Origin: Lachnospiraceae bacterium
GTDB taxonomy: Bacteria; Bacillota; Clostridia; Lachnospirales; Lachnospiraceae
Assembly (NCBI GenBank): GCA_015056915.1
Contig: SVFK01000005.1
Coordinates: forward strand, 62,001 to 126,000
Direction of reading: 5' to 3'
Length of the DNA: 64,000 bases
Shown here piece by piece: positions 36,997 through 46,012 of this stretch. The notes under the pieces were generated by a model. The model was not told where the DNA came from, made no database searches, and was given only the letters and a program-made list of their open reading frames with translations. The first letter of the stretch is position 1. The number at the start of each line of letters is the position of its first letter. Position numbers and translations under genes: made by a program.

Positions 36997-38199
36997 ATGA
37001 AATATATCGTTGTTTTAGGTGACGGCATGGCTGATGAGCCGATTGCTGAGTTGGGAAATAAGACTCCTTTAGAATATGCTGACACCCCGAATATGGATAG
37101 ACTAAGCAAGCTTTCGGAGATTGGAATGGTTCACACTATTCCTGAGGGGATGAGTCCCGGCTCCGATACAGCCAATTTGTCCGTTATGGGTTATGACCCG
37201 CAAAAATATTATTCCGGACGTTCTCCTCTGGAGGCGTTGAGCATCGGTGTGCCTATGAAGGATACGGATATTGCTATCAGATGTAATATCGTGACTGTTT
37301 CAGAGGATGATGTACCCTTTGAGGAAAAGACCATTACCGACCACAGCTCTTCTGAGATTAGTACGCAGGACTGTGCTGTGCTTTTAGAGGAAGTACGAAA
37401 GGTACTGGAAAACGAAACATATCAGTTCTATGTGGGCACCAGCTACCGCCATTGTCTGATTTGGGATAAGGGAGAAGTAGTTGCATTAAAGCCCCCTCAT
37501 GATGTGCTGGGACAGGTGATTGGGCAGTATCTGCCTACGGATGAAGTGCTTCGTGAGATGATGAAAAAGAGCTATGATATTCTGGTGAATCATCCCATCA
37601 ACATAGAAAGAAAGAAGCAGGGATTGAATCCTGCCAACTGCTGCTGGTTCTGGGGAGCAGGTACTAAGCCCATGCTTTCCTCCTTTGAGGAAAAGACCGG
37701 AAAGCGTGGAATGATGGTGTCTGCGGTAGATTTGTTAAAGGGCATTGCGGTAGGCGCCGGTATGGGCGTGGCACAGGTAGAGGGTGCAAACGGTGGTTTG
37801 CATACTAATTATGCCGGTAAGGTAGATGCGGCAGTAAAGGCTGTGACACAGGATGATTATGATTTCGCTTATATTCATGTGGAAGCACCGGACGAGATGG
37901 GACATCAGGGAAGTGTGGAGCGCAAGGTGACGGCAATCGAGTATCTGGATAAGCAGGTAATTGGTCCTGTGGTAGAAAAGCTTACTGCAGCCGGTGAGGA
38001 TTTCCGCCTTCTGGTATTACCGGATCATCCGACTCCCATTCGTGTGAGGACACACACCTCCGACAGTGTGCCCTACATGCTCTACGACAGCACGAAGCCG
38101 GAAACACAGGCTTGGAGCTATAATGAGAAAGAAGGCCGTGCAAGCGGTAATCTTGTGTCGGAAGGACACAAACTGATTGACAAGCTTCTGGAATTGTAA
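36997..38199 (+). CDS. ApgM-like phosphoglycerate mutase family protein, proposed homoserine kinase
   Basis: A 400-residue member of the alkaline-phosphatase superfamily (archaeal-type cofactor-independent phosphoglycerate mutase). Metal-binding features are VLGDGMADEP at the N-terminus, PGSDTANLSVMGYDP with the likely nucleophile Ser, DEMGHQGSVERK and LPDHPTPI. A subfamily located with hom genes has been proposed to act as homoserine kinase; its place between hom and lysC fits that view, and no thrB gene is seen here. The alternative is a true phosphoglycerate mutase. AAGGAGGAG precedes the ATG. Confidence 0.85.
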   Translation: MKYIVVLGDGMADEPIAELGNKTPLEYADTPNMDRLSKLSEIGMVHTIPEGMSPGSDTANLSVMGYDPQKYYSGRSPLEALSIGVPMKDTDIAIRCNIVTVSEDDVPFEEKTITDHSSSEISTQDCAVLLEEVRKVLENETYQFYVGTSYRHCLIWDKGEVVALKPPHDVLGQVIGQYLPTDEVLREMMKKSYDILVNHPINIERKKQGLNPANCCWFWGAGTKPMLSSFEEKTGKRGMMVSAVDLLKGIAVGAGMGVAQVEGANGGLHTNYAGKVDAAVKAVTQDDYDFAYIHVEAPDEMGHQGSVERKVTAIEYLDKQVIGPVVEKLTAAGEDFRLLVLPDHPTPIRVRTHTSDSVPYMLYDSTKPETQAWSYNEKEGRASGNLVSEGHKLIDKLLEL

Positions 38200-38281
38200 G
38201 TATATTATATAAATGTGTGATGTAATAAACTTATTATTTATTCGGTAAATAGTAATTTAAAAGATACAAGGAGAAAACAAT

Positions 38282-39601
38282 ATGTCAAAGGTAGTAAAAT
38301 TCGGCGGTAGCTCACTTGCAAGTGCCGAGCAGTTTGAAAAGGTAGGAAAGATTATTCGTGCAGATAAAGCCAGAAAATATGTTGTGCCTTCTGCGCCCGG
38401 CAAGCGTTTTAGTGCGGATACGAAGGTTACAGATATGCTGTATGCCTGCTATGCGTTAGCAGAGGAGGGCAAAGATTTTAAAGCAGAGCTGAAGGCAATC
38501 AAGGAACGTTATGAAGAAATCATCAGCGGATTGAAGTTAAACCTTTCCCTTGATGCGGAATTTGAAGTGATTGCCAAGAATTTTGTAGAAAAGGCCGGTG
38601 ATAATTACGCGGCTTCCAGGGGCGAGTATTTGAACGGTATTATTATGGCAAAATATCTCGGGTATGAATTTATAGATGCAGCAACCGTTATTTTCTTTAA
38701 TGAAAGCGGTGATTTTGATGCAGACAAGACAGACAAAATTCTATCTGCCAAGCTGGCCGGATGCAAGAATGCGGTAGTGCCCGGATTTTATGGTTCCCTG
38801 CCTGATGGTAAGGTAAAGACCTTCTCCAGAGGCGGTTCTGATGTAACCGGCTCCATTGTTGCAAAGGCAGTGAAGGCTGATGTATATGAGAACTGGACCG
38901 ATGTATCAGGCTTTCTGATAGCTGACCCCAGAATTATCGAGAACCCGGAAGCAATTGACACCATTACATACAGAGAATTGAGAGAGCTTGCTTACATGGG
39001 AGCAACTGTTCTTCATGAGGATGCGATTTTCCCGGTACGTCGTGAGGGTATTCCTATTAATATCCGTAACACCAATGCTCCTGAGGATGACGGAACATGG
39101 ATTGTAGAAAGCACCTGCCAGAAATCAAAATACGTGCTTACCGGTATTGCCGGCAAGAAGGGCTTCTGCTCTATTAATATTGAAAAGGCAATGATGAATT
39201 CTGAAATCGGTTTTGGTAGAAAGGTACTGCAGGCGTTTGAAGAGAATGGTATCTCCTTTGAGCATGTTCCTTCCGGTATTGATACAATGACCGTGTTTGT
39301 GCATCAGGATGAATTCATGCACAAGGAGCAGAAGGTGGTTGCAGGTCTTCACAGACTGGCAGATCCGGACTATATTGATATCGAAGCTGATTTGGCGTTG
39401 ATTGCAGTAGTGGGACGCGGCATGAAATCCACCCGCGGTACTGCGGCAAGAATCTTCTCTGCATTGGCACACAAAAATGTCAACGTAAAGATGATTGATC
39501 AGGGTTCCTCCGAGTTAAATATCATCATCGGTGTCACCAATGATGACTTTGAGACCGCTATCAAAGCTATTTATGATATTTTTGTACTTACGAAGCTGTA
39601 A
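38282..39601 (+). CDS. lysC: Aspartate kinase
   Basis: A 439-residue enzyme phosphorylating aspartate, the first step to lysine, threonine and methionine. The kinase domain has KFGGSSLAS at residues 4-12, FSRGGSDVTGSIVAKAV near 182-198 and GATVLHEDAI. Two ACT domains occupy about 300-439, including the second with AVVGRGMKSTRG. Length and layout fit the monofunctional, ACT-regulated class. AAGGAG is 9-10 bases before the ATG, and an 82-base gap separates it from the previous gene. Confidence 0.97.
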   Translation: MSKVVKFGGSSLASAEQFEKVGKIIRADKARKYVVPSAPGKRFSADTKVTDMLYACYALAEEGKDFKAELKAIKERYEEIISGLKLNLSLDAEFEVIAKNFVEKAGDNYAASRGEYLNGIIMAKYLGYEFIDAATVIFFNESGDFDADKTDKILSAKLAGCKNAVVPGFYGSLPDGKVKTFSRGGSDVTGSIVAKAVKADVYENWTDVSGFLIADPRIIENPEAIDTITYRELRELAYMGATVLHEDAIFPVRREGIPINIRNTNAPEDDGTWIVESTCQKSKYVLTGIAGKKGFCSINIEKAMMNSEIGFGRKVLQAFEENGISFEHVPSGIDTMTVFVHQDEFMHKEQKVVAGLHRLADPDYIDIEADLALIAVVGRGMKSTRGTAARIFSALAHKNVNVKMIDQGSSELNIIIGVTNDDFETAIKAIYDIFVLTKL

Positions 39602-39645
39602 GATATAGAGGATAGGATTAGAGGTTGTAAAATACATTAGAATGA

Positions 39646-39679
39646 GAAAAACGGCTAGAGTATAGCCGTTTTTCTTTTT
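39646..39679 (+). terminator. Intrinsic terminator after lysC
   Basis: GAAAAACGGCTA pairs perfectly with TAGCCGTTTTTC around five bases, then TTTTTG. Confidence 0.95.
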
Positions 39680-39840
39680 GTTACTATAAGAATCGCTAAG
39701 AATAGTAGTGTTCAGGTGTAAATGCTATTGTAAAATCATGGAAAATTAACAGATAATATGGTGAAAAATGTCGAAAAATGCAAATGAAAAGCAATATTGG
39801 AAAAATATTGAAAAAATATAAAAATATTTTAAAAAATGTG

Positions 39841-39869
39841 TTGACAAATAATGAGCATTTAGATATAAT
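39841..39869 (+). promoter_or_regulatory. Consensus promoter with A/T-rich upstream tract (orphan RNA)
   Basis: TTGACA (39841-39846) and TATAAT (39864-39869) are both perfect and exactly 17 bases apart. The 50 bases upstream are almost pure A/T with phased A and T runs, like an UP element. It drives no obvious gene. Confidence 0.9.
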
Positions 39870-39875
39870 AAAATC

Positions 39876-40258
39876 AACAAAAGAAAAACGAACAAGAAAA
39901 CGACAAGAGAAAGTCGAAAGGAACAAAAGAAAACTGTAGAAAGAGAGGTACGGACCACCAAAAACTAAAGCTTAATTCCACATAATTCTTCCATTGATGT
40001 ACAAATGAATAGGGAACCGAAGATGAAACAAATTTATATAGATTATATAAATTCAAGTACACAAAAGAGAAAGTAGCGAATTACATAAGATAACAATTAT
40101 GACGTTACAGTACCCGGTACAAAAGAGAAGTGGAAAGAATACAAAAGAGGAAATGGAAGAATTAATTACTAACTGAAGAAAGAGAGGACAGGCCATTGGA
40201 AATTAACGTCTAGGAGAGCGTATTGATTAAAAGATAATCGATACGCTCTCATTTTTTT
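39876..40258 (+). ncRNA. Candidate structured non-coding RNA, about 380 nt
   Basis: A transcription unit from a consensus promoter to a strong terminator fills the 755-base gap between lysC and the GH3 gene. It has no ORF above about 20 codons with a good ribosome site. Nested long-range pairings exist: TTAATTCCA (39972-39980) with TGGAAATTAA (40197-40206, one bulge), and inside it TAATTCTTCCATT (39983-39995) with AATGGAAGAATTA (40152-40164, 13 perfect pairs). Local hairpins include CGAC/GTCG at 39901-39916 and AATTTATATA/TATATAAATT at 40031-40053. ACTGWAGAAAGAGAGG occurs twice (39933, 40172). I do not recognise a known RNA family. Confidence 0.7.
40214..40258 (+). terminator. Terminator of the orphan RNA
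   Basis: A 16-bp stem (40214-40229 with 40235-40250, one T-G wobble), beginning GAGAGCGTAT and ending ATACGCTCTC, is followed by ATTTTTTT. Confidence 0.95.
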
Positions 40259-40356
40259 CCTTAATTTTTACGAAAGAAATGATTTCCTGTAGAAAAAGTA
40301 TGAAAAGTAATGTAAAATAGAAGCTAATATATGCAATTAGAAGATGAGGAAATATT

Positions 40357-41670
40357 ATGGAACAAATGAATATGACACAGGAAGAAAAGAGAGAATTAAG
40401 AAGAAAGCGCCGGATAAGGAATCAGGTGATTGCTTATATTACGGTTATCGTTATGATTATTGCACTGGCGGTGGGCATCGTGTATGGAGTCAGAGCTTTG
40501 ACCCAAAGCAATGAGCAGCAGGAGATAGAGCAACAACAAAAGGTGGAAGAGATGATTGGTACGGAGGAGGTCATTCAGACCCCGGAACCAACAACGGAGC
40601 CGATGGTGGAGCTTACACCGGAGCAGAAGCTCGATGAGATTGTAAACGCAGGCATCGAAGTGATGCCTCTTGAAGATAAAGTGGCAGGACTGTTTATTGT
40701 GACACCGGAAGCAATCACCGGCGTATCTACGGCTATTCAGGCGGGTGAAGGTACTCAGCAGGCGCTGTCTCAATATGCGGTGGGTGGTATTATTTATTTT
40801 AGCAAGAATATCCAATCGGAAGAACAGTTGAGAAAGATGATTGAGAATACCCAGCTGTATACCAAGTATCCATTGTTTATTGCAGTGGATGAAGAGGGTG
40901 GCAGTGTCAGTCGTGTTGCTGATGCAGGAATCGGCACGAAGGTAGATTCGGCTAAGGCAATCGGTGAGACCGGTGATTCCGATAAGGCATATGAAGCAGG
41001 CACAACTATTGGTAGCTATCTGGCAGATTTGGGCTTTAATCTGGATTTTGCACCGGTAGCAGATTTGGCGAATGTTGAGAATAGCATAATGGATGGCAGG
41101 GCATATGGTTCGGATGCGGCAACGGTATCCCCCTTTGTTAATGCAATGGTACTTGGATTAGAAGAAAATAATGTGACGGCATGTCTTAAGCATTTCCCGG
41201 GCATTGGCAGTACTACGGCGGATACCCATAACGGTCTGGCATCTACGAACAGGAGTGCAGAGGATTTTCGGGCCAATGAATTTGTGGTATTCCAGAACGG
41301 TATTGAAGCTGGTGCGGATATGATTATGGTGAGCCATATGTCAGCTCCTTCTCTGGCAGGAGATAATACGCCCAGTACCTTGTCGGAAGCAGTGGTAACG
41401 GATATTCTGCGTAACGAGTTACATTTCAATGGCGTTATTATTACTGATGCAATGAACATGGCGGCAATTTCCGACTATTACGGAGCAGATGATGCTGCTA
41501 TTATGGCACTGAAAGCCGGTTGTGATATGATTTTGATGCCGGAGGACTTTGAAGTGGCTTATAACGGTGTGTTGGAGGCTGTAAGAAACGGCACTGTTTC
41601 AGAGGAACGTATCAATGATTCCTTAAGAAGAATATACCGTATCAAATATGCTGATAAAATCGCACAGTAG
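40357..41670 (+). CDS. Membrane-anchored glycoside hydrolase family 3 (beta-N-acetylhexosaminidase-like)
   Basis: A 437-residue protein with a basic N-terminus, one membrane anchor at about 24-47, a Gln/Glu/Pro-rich stalk to about 90, and an extracellular GH3 N-terminal barrel. GGIIYFSKNI, AVDEEGGSVSRV, CLKHFPGIGSTTADTHNG and the nucleophile Asp in IITDAMNM (about 363) match NagZ-like enzymes that remove terminal N-acetylglucosamine. GAGGAAAT is before the ATG. It ends 12 bases before the GH42 gene. Confidence 0.93.
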   Translation: MEQMNMTQEEKRELRRKRRIRNQVIAYITVIVMIIALAVGIVYGVRALTQSNEQQEIEQQQKVEEMIGTEEVIQTPEPTTEPMVELTPEQKLDEIVNAGIEVMPLEDKVAGLFIVTPEAITGVSTAIQAGEGTQQALSQYAVGGIIYFSKNIQSEEQLRKMIENTQLYTKYPLFIAVDEEGGSVSRVADAGIGTKVDSAKAIGETGDSDKAYEAGTTIGSYLADLGFNLDFAPVADLANVENSIMDGRAYGSDAATVSPFVNAMVLGLEENNVTACLKHFPGIGSTTADTHNGLASTNRSAEDFRANEFVVFQNGIEAGADMIMVSHMSAPSLAGDNTPSTLSEAVVTDILRNELHFNGVIITDAMNMAAISDYYGADDAAIMALKAGCDMILMPEDFEVAYNGVLEAVRNGTVSEERINDSLRRIYRIKYADKIAQ

Positions 41671-41682
41671 ATAGGGGTATGT

Positions 41683-43746
41683 ATGATGGCAAAGAATTAC
41701 CAAGGTATTCATTTTGGAACAGATTATTATCCGGAGCATTGGCCCAGAGAGCGATGGGAGACAGATGCACGTCTTATGCAGGAAATGGGCATTCAGGTAG
41801 TGCGTATGGCAGAATTTTCCTGGCACAAAATGGAGCCCAGAGAGGGGCAGTATGACTTTGACTGGTTGGAGGAAGCCATTACTTTGTTGGCACAGTATGG
41901 CATTAAGTCTATACTTGGAACGCCCTCTGCGGCACCGCCTGCTTGGATGATAAATAAGCACCCCGATATTCTTCCCATAGACAGACAGGGAAGGCGACGG
42001 GGCTTTGGAGGCAGACATCACGATTGCCAATCCAATGCCACTTATCGGAAATACATAACGGGTATGGTGACAGCCATGGCAAAGCGTTTTGCAGATAATC
42101 CCAATGTAATCGGTTGGCAGACAGACAATGAATTGGGCAACAGTCATGGTGATTTGTGTATGTGTGATTCCTGCAGAAGGAGCTTTCAAGGCTGGCTTGA
42201 GAAAAAGTACGGCACCATAGAAGCGCTGAATGCTGCTTGGGGGACTCATTTTTGGAGTCAGGAGTACAATTCCTTTGAGGAAATTTTTGCACCTCTGATT
42301 ACCGTAACCGGAGAGAATCCTTCCACCATGCTTGATTGGAAATGCTTTTGCTCTGATTTGATTGTAGATTTTCAGCAGATGCAGATTGATATTATAAGAA
42401 AGTACTGTCCCAATCATTTTATTACACATAACTGTATGGCTTTTGCCGATAAGGTAAATTATTTTGACTTGAATAAGGAGTTGGATTTTGCCAGCCATGA
42501 TCAGTATCCGGGAGGCTTTTATGCAGTGATGCCCCACGAGTATAATCATGACATGGCGGCTAATCTGGATATTACCAGAGGCTTTAAGCATCAGACCTTC
42601 TGGATTATGGAGCAGGAATCCGGTATCACAGGCTGGGAAATCATGGGCAGAGCTACAAGACCGGGACAATTGGCAGCATGGGCAGAGCAATCTATTGCTC
42701 ACGGAGCTGATGCCATTGTATTCTTCCGTTGGAGAACCTGCACGGCAGGAACGGAGCAATATTGGCATGGAATTCTGCCACATAGTGGTAATCCCGGCAG
42801 GAGATATGATGAATTGAAGCAGATGATAGCACGCATGCAGCCTGTAATGGATGAAATAGAGGGCAGCATGCCAAGGTCAGAGGTGGCGATTGTATTTTCC
42901 TATCGTCAGGAATATGCGATTCAGATACAGCCTCAGCACCCGGATTTGAATTATTTAACACAGGTGAAAAAGTATTACAAGGAGCTGTATCGCAGAAATG
43001 TGCCGGTGGATTTTGTGCAGGATACAGATGATTTTGGTAAATACAAGTTGCTGATTGCTCCTTTACAATATCTGATGACACCGGAACTGGCACAGCGATA
43101 TTTCGATTATGTAAAAGGTGGCGGCAGGCTGGTGTTAACCATGCGCACCGGTGTGAAGGATGCACACAACATCTGTATGTCTGACAGAGAACTGCCGGGT
43201 ACGCTGGGAGAACTGTGCGGTATTGAAATCTGTGATTACGATTGCCTGAGAGATGTACTTGTAAAACTTGATACATCTAATCTGCAGGTAGAGAGTGCAC
43301 AGGTGAATGTAATTTCCGAAAGGGAGACCGGTGTTGAGAGTGCGGCGGGATGTGCTGGTTCTAAGTGGGCTGATATCATCACCCTAAAGGGAGCAGAGAG
43401 TCTTGCGGATTATGCAAGTGAGTATTATGCGGGAAGTCCCTGTATTACCCAAAATCATTATGGAGACGGCGCTGCCTATTATGTAGGAACGGAGCCGGAA
43501 GAGGCATTGATGGAGCAACTGATGGACAAACTGCTCGCAGATGCAGAAGTTAAGAGTCTTGGCGCATCAGAACCGGGAGTAGAGCTGGCTATTCGCGAGA
43601 AGGACGGCAGTAAGTGGCTGTTTGCCATTAATTTTAACGAAGAAGCTGCAACCTATGAGGTGCCTGCAGATTTTGAAATAGTACAGGGTGAAGTGAAGGG
43701 TACGTTAAAGCCCTATGAAATGCATTTGTATAAAAAGTTTTCTTAA
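41683..43746 (+). CDS. Beta-galactosidase, glycoside hydrolase family 42
   Basis: A 687-residue enzyme predicted to remove terminal beta-galactose. The barrel (about 1-380) has GTDYYPEHWP near the start, the acid/base Glu in TDNELG (about 149) and the nucleophile Glu in WIMEQESG (about 311). Domains B (trimerisation) and C follow. The family usually acts inside the cell and no signal peptide is seen. Two adjacent ATG codons (41683, 41686) are possible starts. The gene ends just before the tandem terminator array. Confidence 0.96.
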   Translation: MMAKNYQGIHFGTDYYPEHWPRERWETDARLMQEMGIQVVRMAEFSWHKMEPREGQYDFDWLEEAITLLAQYGIKSILGTPSAAPPAWMINKHPDILPIDRQGRRRGFGGRHHDCQSNATYRKYITGMVTAMAKRFADNPNVIGWQTDNELGNSHGDLCMCDSCRRSFQGWLEKKYGTIEALNAAWGTHFWSQEYNSFEEIFAPLITVTGENPSTMLDWKCFCSDLIVDFQQMQIDIIRKYCPNHFITHNCMAFADKVNYFDLNKELDFASHDQYPGGFYAVMPHEYNHDMAANLDITRGFKHQTFWIMEQESGITGWEIMGRATRPGQLAAWAEQSIAHGADAIVFFRWRTCTAGTEQYWHGILPHSGNPGRRYDELKQMIARMQPVMDEIEGSMPRSEVAIVFSYRQEYAIQIQPQHPDLNYLTQVKKYYKELYRRNVPVDFVQDTDDFGKYKLLIAPLQYLMTPELAQRYFDYVKGGGRLVLTMRTGVKDAHNICMSDRELPGTLGELCGIEICDYDCLRDVLVKLDTSNLQVESAQVNVISERETGVESAAGCAGSKWADIITLKGAESLADYASEYYAGSPCITQNHYGDGAAYYVGTEPEEALMEQLMDKLLADAEVKSLGASEPGVELAIREKDGSKWLFAINFNEEAATYEVPADFEIVQGEVKGTLKPYEMHLYKKFS

Positions 43747-43763
43747 GTGCGCGAGCTTTCTGG

Positions 43764-44188
43764 AAGCAAGCAAAAACCCCGCCTAGACTGAGAAAAAGTA
43801 AACTTGGTCGGGTCGGAAACAGGCAAAAACCCTGCCTAGACTGAGAAAATGTAAGCTTGGTCGGGTGAGAAACAGACAAAAAACCTGCCTAGACTGAGAA
43901 AATGTAAGCTTGGTCGGGTGAGAAACAGGCAAAACCCCCGCCTGATAAGAAGAAAAGCAAGATAAGTGGGGTCAGAAACAAGCAAGAACCCCGCCTGATA
44001 AGAAGAAAAGCAAGATAAGTGGGGTGGAAAGCAAGCAAAAACCCCGCCTGATAAGAAGAAAAGCGAGATAAGTGGGGTCAGAAACAAGCAAGAACCCCGC
44101 CTGATAAGAAGAAAAGCAAGATAAGTGGGGTGGAAAGCAAGCAAAAACCCCGCCTAGACCGAAGAAAAGTAAGTCTAGGCGGGGTTTT
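43764..44188 (+). repeat. Tandem array of eight 53-bp terminator-like units
   Basis: Eight consecutive 53-bp units run from 43764, with unit 8 at 44135. Each begins AARCARGCAARAAC or close to it, then CCCGCCT and, after an A/G-rich spacer, GGGT. Units 1-3 share CTAGACTGAGAAAA with TTGGTCGGGT; units 4-7 share TGATAAGAAGAAAAG with AAGTGGGGT. Units 5 and 7 are identical, so a 106-bp dimer was duplicated. Each unit keeps a 7-11 position stem; only unit 8 is a perfect hairpin with a T run. Because 53 is not a multiple of 3, reading frames change between units and minus-strand ORFs here are not genes. Confidence 0.9.
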
Positions 44189-44190
44189 GA
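44144..44190 (+). terminator. Strong terminator, unit 8 of the array
   Basis: AAAACCCCGCCTAGAC (44144-44159) pairs perfectly with GTCTAGGCGGGGTTTT (44173-44188). It closes the GH3-GH42 transcript. Confidence 0.93.
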
Positions 44191-44392
44191 CTGCTTCTTA
44201 GAGCGCCGACGGTCGCGGGGCGAAGACGATTGAAATACTCTCCCCATCAACAGACCCCATGGAAAGGAGCTTTCCGGTGCATCCTCTCAAAATGTAATCA
44301 TAAGTGTAATCAAAACAAATCTTCTGTGCACTCCCCTAGTAAGTTAACTCATATTTGATGGCTTCAATTCTATTTGACTATCCTTACAGTGA

Positions 44393-44719
44393 CAGATTTG
44401 TGGTGCTTGTTCCCAGGCAAAAGAGGTTCTTTCACGGATAGACCACCAAGGAGATTATATTTTTATGCGTGATGGCGGGTATCTTACTTCTCGTCAGGTT
44501 GCATATGTTATTAAAAAGTACGCAGAACGTCAGGTAGTGCAAACGAAGTCCGCTCACAAGATGCGTAAAGCATATGCAAGTACATTAAGCAATAATGGTG
44601 TTCCACTGGATAGTATCAGAGAATTACTCGGACACAATAACCTGAACACAACTCTTGGCTATATCTACAATCCACTTACAGAGACTGAAACTTTCAATCT
44701 GATTGTCAATGCTCTGTAA
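44393..44719 (+). pseudogene. Tyrosine recombinase/integrase remnant (C-terminal end only)
   Basis: An open stretch encodes the last part of a phage-type integrase: DHQGDYIFMRDGGYLTS, then SAHKMRKAYASTLSNNGV (the H-x-x-R box), IRELLGHNNLNTT (L-G-H) and the Tyr in LGYIYNPL. The N-terminal arm-binding domain and the first catalytic Arg are missing, and no start with a ribosome site exists. It ends 94 bases from the 3' end of a tRNA-Gly gene. CTGTCTACAA is repeated in tandem just after it (about 44730-44750). The rest of this gap (44190-44392) holds only a small GGAAAG/CTTTCC hairpin. Confidence 0.85.
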
Positions 44720-44764
44720 TAAAAAATGACTGTCTACAACTGTCTACAACATTTCACAGACACA

Positions 44765-44803
44765 CTAAAAAAGGAAACCTTGATAAAATCAAGGTTTCCT
44801 AAA
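44765..44803 (-). terminator. Terminator of tRNA-Gly (minus strand)
   Basis: AAGGAAACCTTGAT pairs with ATCAAGGTTTCCT; on the minus strand the stem is followed by TTTTTTAG. Confidence 0.88.
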
Positions 44804-44813
44804 AAATTAAAAG

Positions 44814-44885
<72 letters not shown>

Positions 44886-44947
44886 ATTTATTGTCCGTTC
44901 TCACGGACAAATAATATATTACTATAGAACAATTCTTTTGTCAACAT

Positions 44948-46012
44948 CTATTTTTTATGTTTTTTGTTTTTGTTGTATATTCTTTTGCAAATTTTCACAA
45001 CAATACTTTTGATTGCTTCCAATACTACAGAATAGCCCAGACAAACGACTAGCAATGCCAATAAAATCAGTCCGGCATACTGAAACCGGTAAATCTGCTT
45101 TTGCCACAGTGCCATATAGAAGAAGGTATGCACCAGATAGATAGTCATGGAATGTTTTCCGATGAATGCCATGAGGCTTGACAGAACCGGCACGGAAGCA
45201 ATCAATACACCGAAGAACCACACCAGGAGCAACGCGATAAATCCATCGGCTATGTGGAGGTAGCTTTGCTGTACGACATAATTTTGACGGACGAGTACAC
45301 AGAGGACGATTCCGACTACTGCTACACACCACTGCAAAATAGAAGAGTATTTCTTATCCATCAAACGCTCCAGCCATTTGCCGTAGGCAGCACAGACACC
45401 GATAACGGCAGTGAACAGATAACGCTCCATGTCAGGATGAAAGGTAATAACGGAAGGCATCAGTAATGCCAAAATCAGGATGGAATAACCGATTTTTTTT
45501 ACCAGCCAAGCCAAAAGCGGTATTAGGAAAATCAGTAAATAAGCAATTTCCATATACCACCAGGTCATATTCAGAGTTGGCGTGTCGAAAAACATGGAGA
45601 GCCCCAGAGCATCCGTAAGCATATACAAGAAGCCCTGCTTGTTCACTCCATAGAGAGTGTGATAGTCAAATTTATACCACCATAAAGCATTTACACTGAT
45701 AAAGAGCACGGCAAAATTCGCCATTAATCGACCGAAGCGTTTGGTGGCCTGATGATAGGCTTGCTTTGGACTTATGCTTTCTTCTGCGAATAGTCCCTTT
45801 GAGATTCCGTAGGCTGTCAAAAACACAAATATAGCCACGCAGATATTTCCAAATCCTGTAACGGTAAGAAAATTCTCCAACGCAAAAGGTGCGTATGTCA
45901 CGTTCAGGGAGGTTATAAGATGTTCATTTTCAAACAAATGGTACATTAAGAGTAGCACTATGGCAAAGCCCTTTGCTACTAAGGTTTGTTTCTTCGTAAA
46001 CTGACTATGCAT
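44948..46012 (-). CDS. Acyltransferase 3 family membrane protein
   Basis: A 354-residue protein with about ten membrane segments, predicted to add acyl groups to a cell-surface glycan. Family features are FTKKQTLVAKGFAIVLLLMYH at the N-terminus with the conserved His, a WWYMEIAYLL segment, and GKHSMTIYLVHTFFY near the C-terminus. The ATG at 46012 has AGAGG at 9-base spacing and is preferred to that at 46021. It overlaps the upstream DUF6020 gene by 8 bases. It is last in a four-gene minus-strand cluster. Confidence 0.88.
   Translation of the reverse strand: MHSQFTKKQTLVAKGFAIVLLLMYHLFENEHLITSLNVTYAPFALENFLTVTGFGNICVAIFVFLTAYGISKGLFAEESISPKQAYHQATKRFGRLMANFAVLFISVNALWWYKFDYHTLYGVNKQGFLYMLTDALGLSMFFDTPTLNMTWWYMEIAYLLIFLIPLLAWLVKKIGYSILILALLMPSVITFHPDMERYLFTAVIGVCAAYGKWLERLMDKKYSSILQWCVAVVGIVLCVLVRQNYVVQQSYLHIADGFIALLLVWFFGVLIASVPVLSSLMAFIGKHSMTIYLVHTFFYMALWQKQIYRFQYAGLILLALLVVCLGYSVVLEAIKSIVVKICKRIYNKNKKHKK

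Noticed and set aside
39696..40062. Minus-strand Phe-rich ORFs opposite the orphan RNA
   Set aside because: They arise from A/T-rich and A/G-rich DNA and lack start signals and motifs.
39876..40258. Orphan RNA as tmRNA, because of an ACCACCA string near 39953
   Set aside because: There is no tRNA-like acceptor pairing or tag reading frame; the string lies in the 5' part of the transcript.
43764..44188. Tandem array considered as a CRISPR
   Set aside because: Repeats are contiguous and diverged, with no unique spacers and no cas genes nearby.
43634..44250. Minus-strand ORFs over the tandem array, with repeated LAFLLIRRG-like peptides
   Set aside because: They are translations of 53-bp repeats; the unit length is not a multiple of three, so frames shift from unit to unit.
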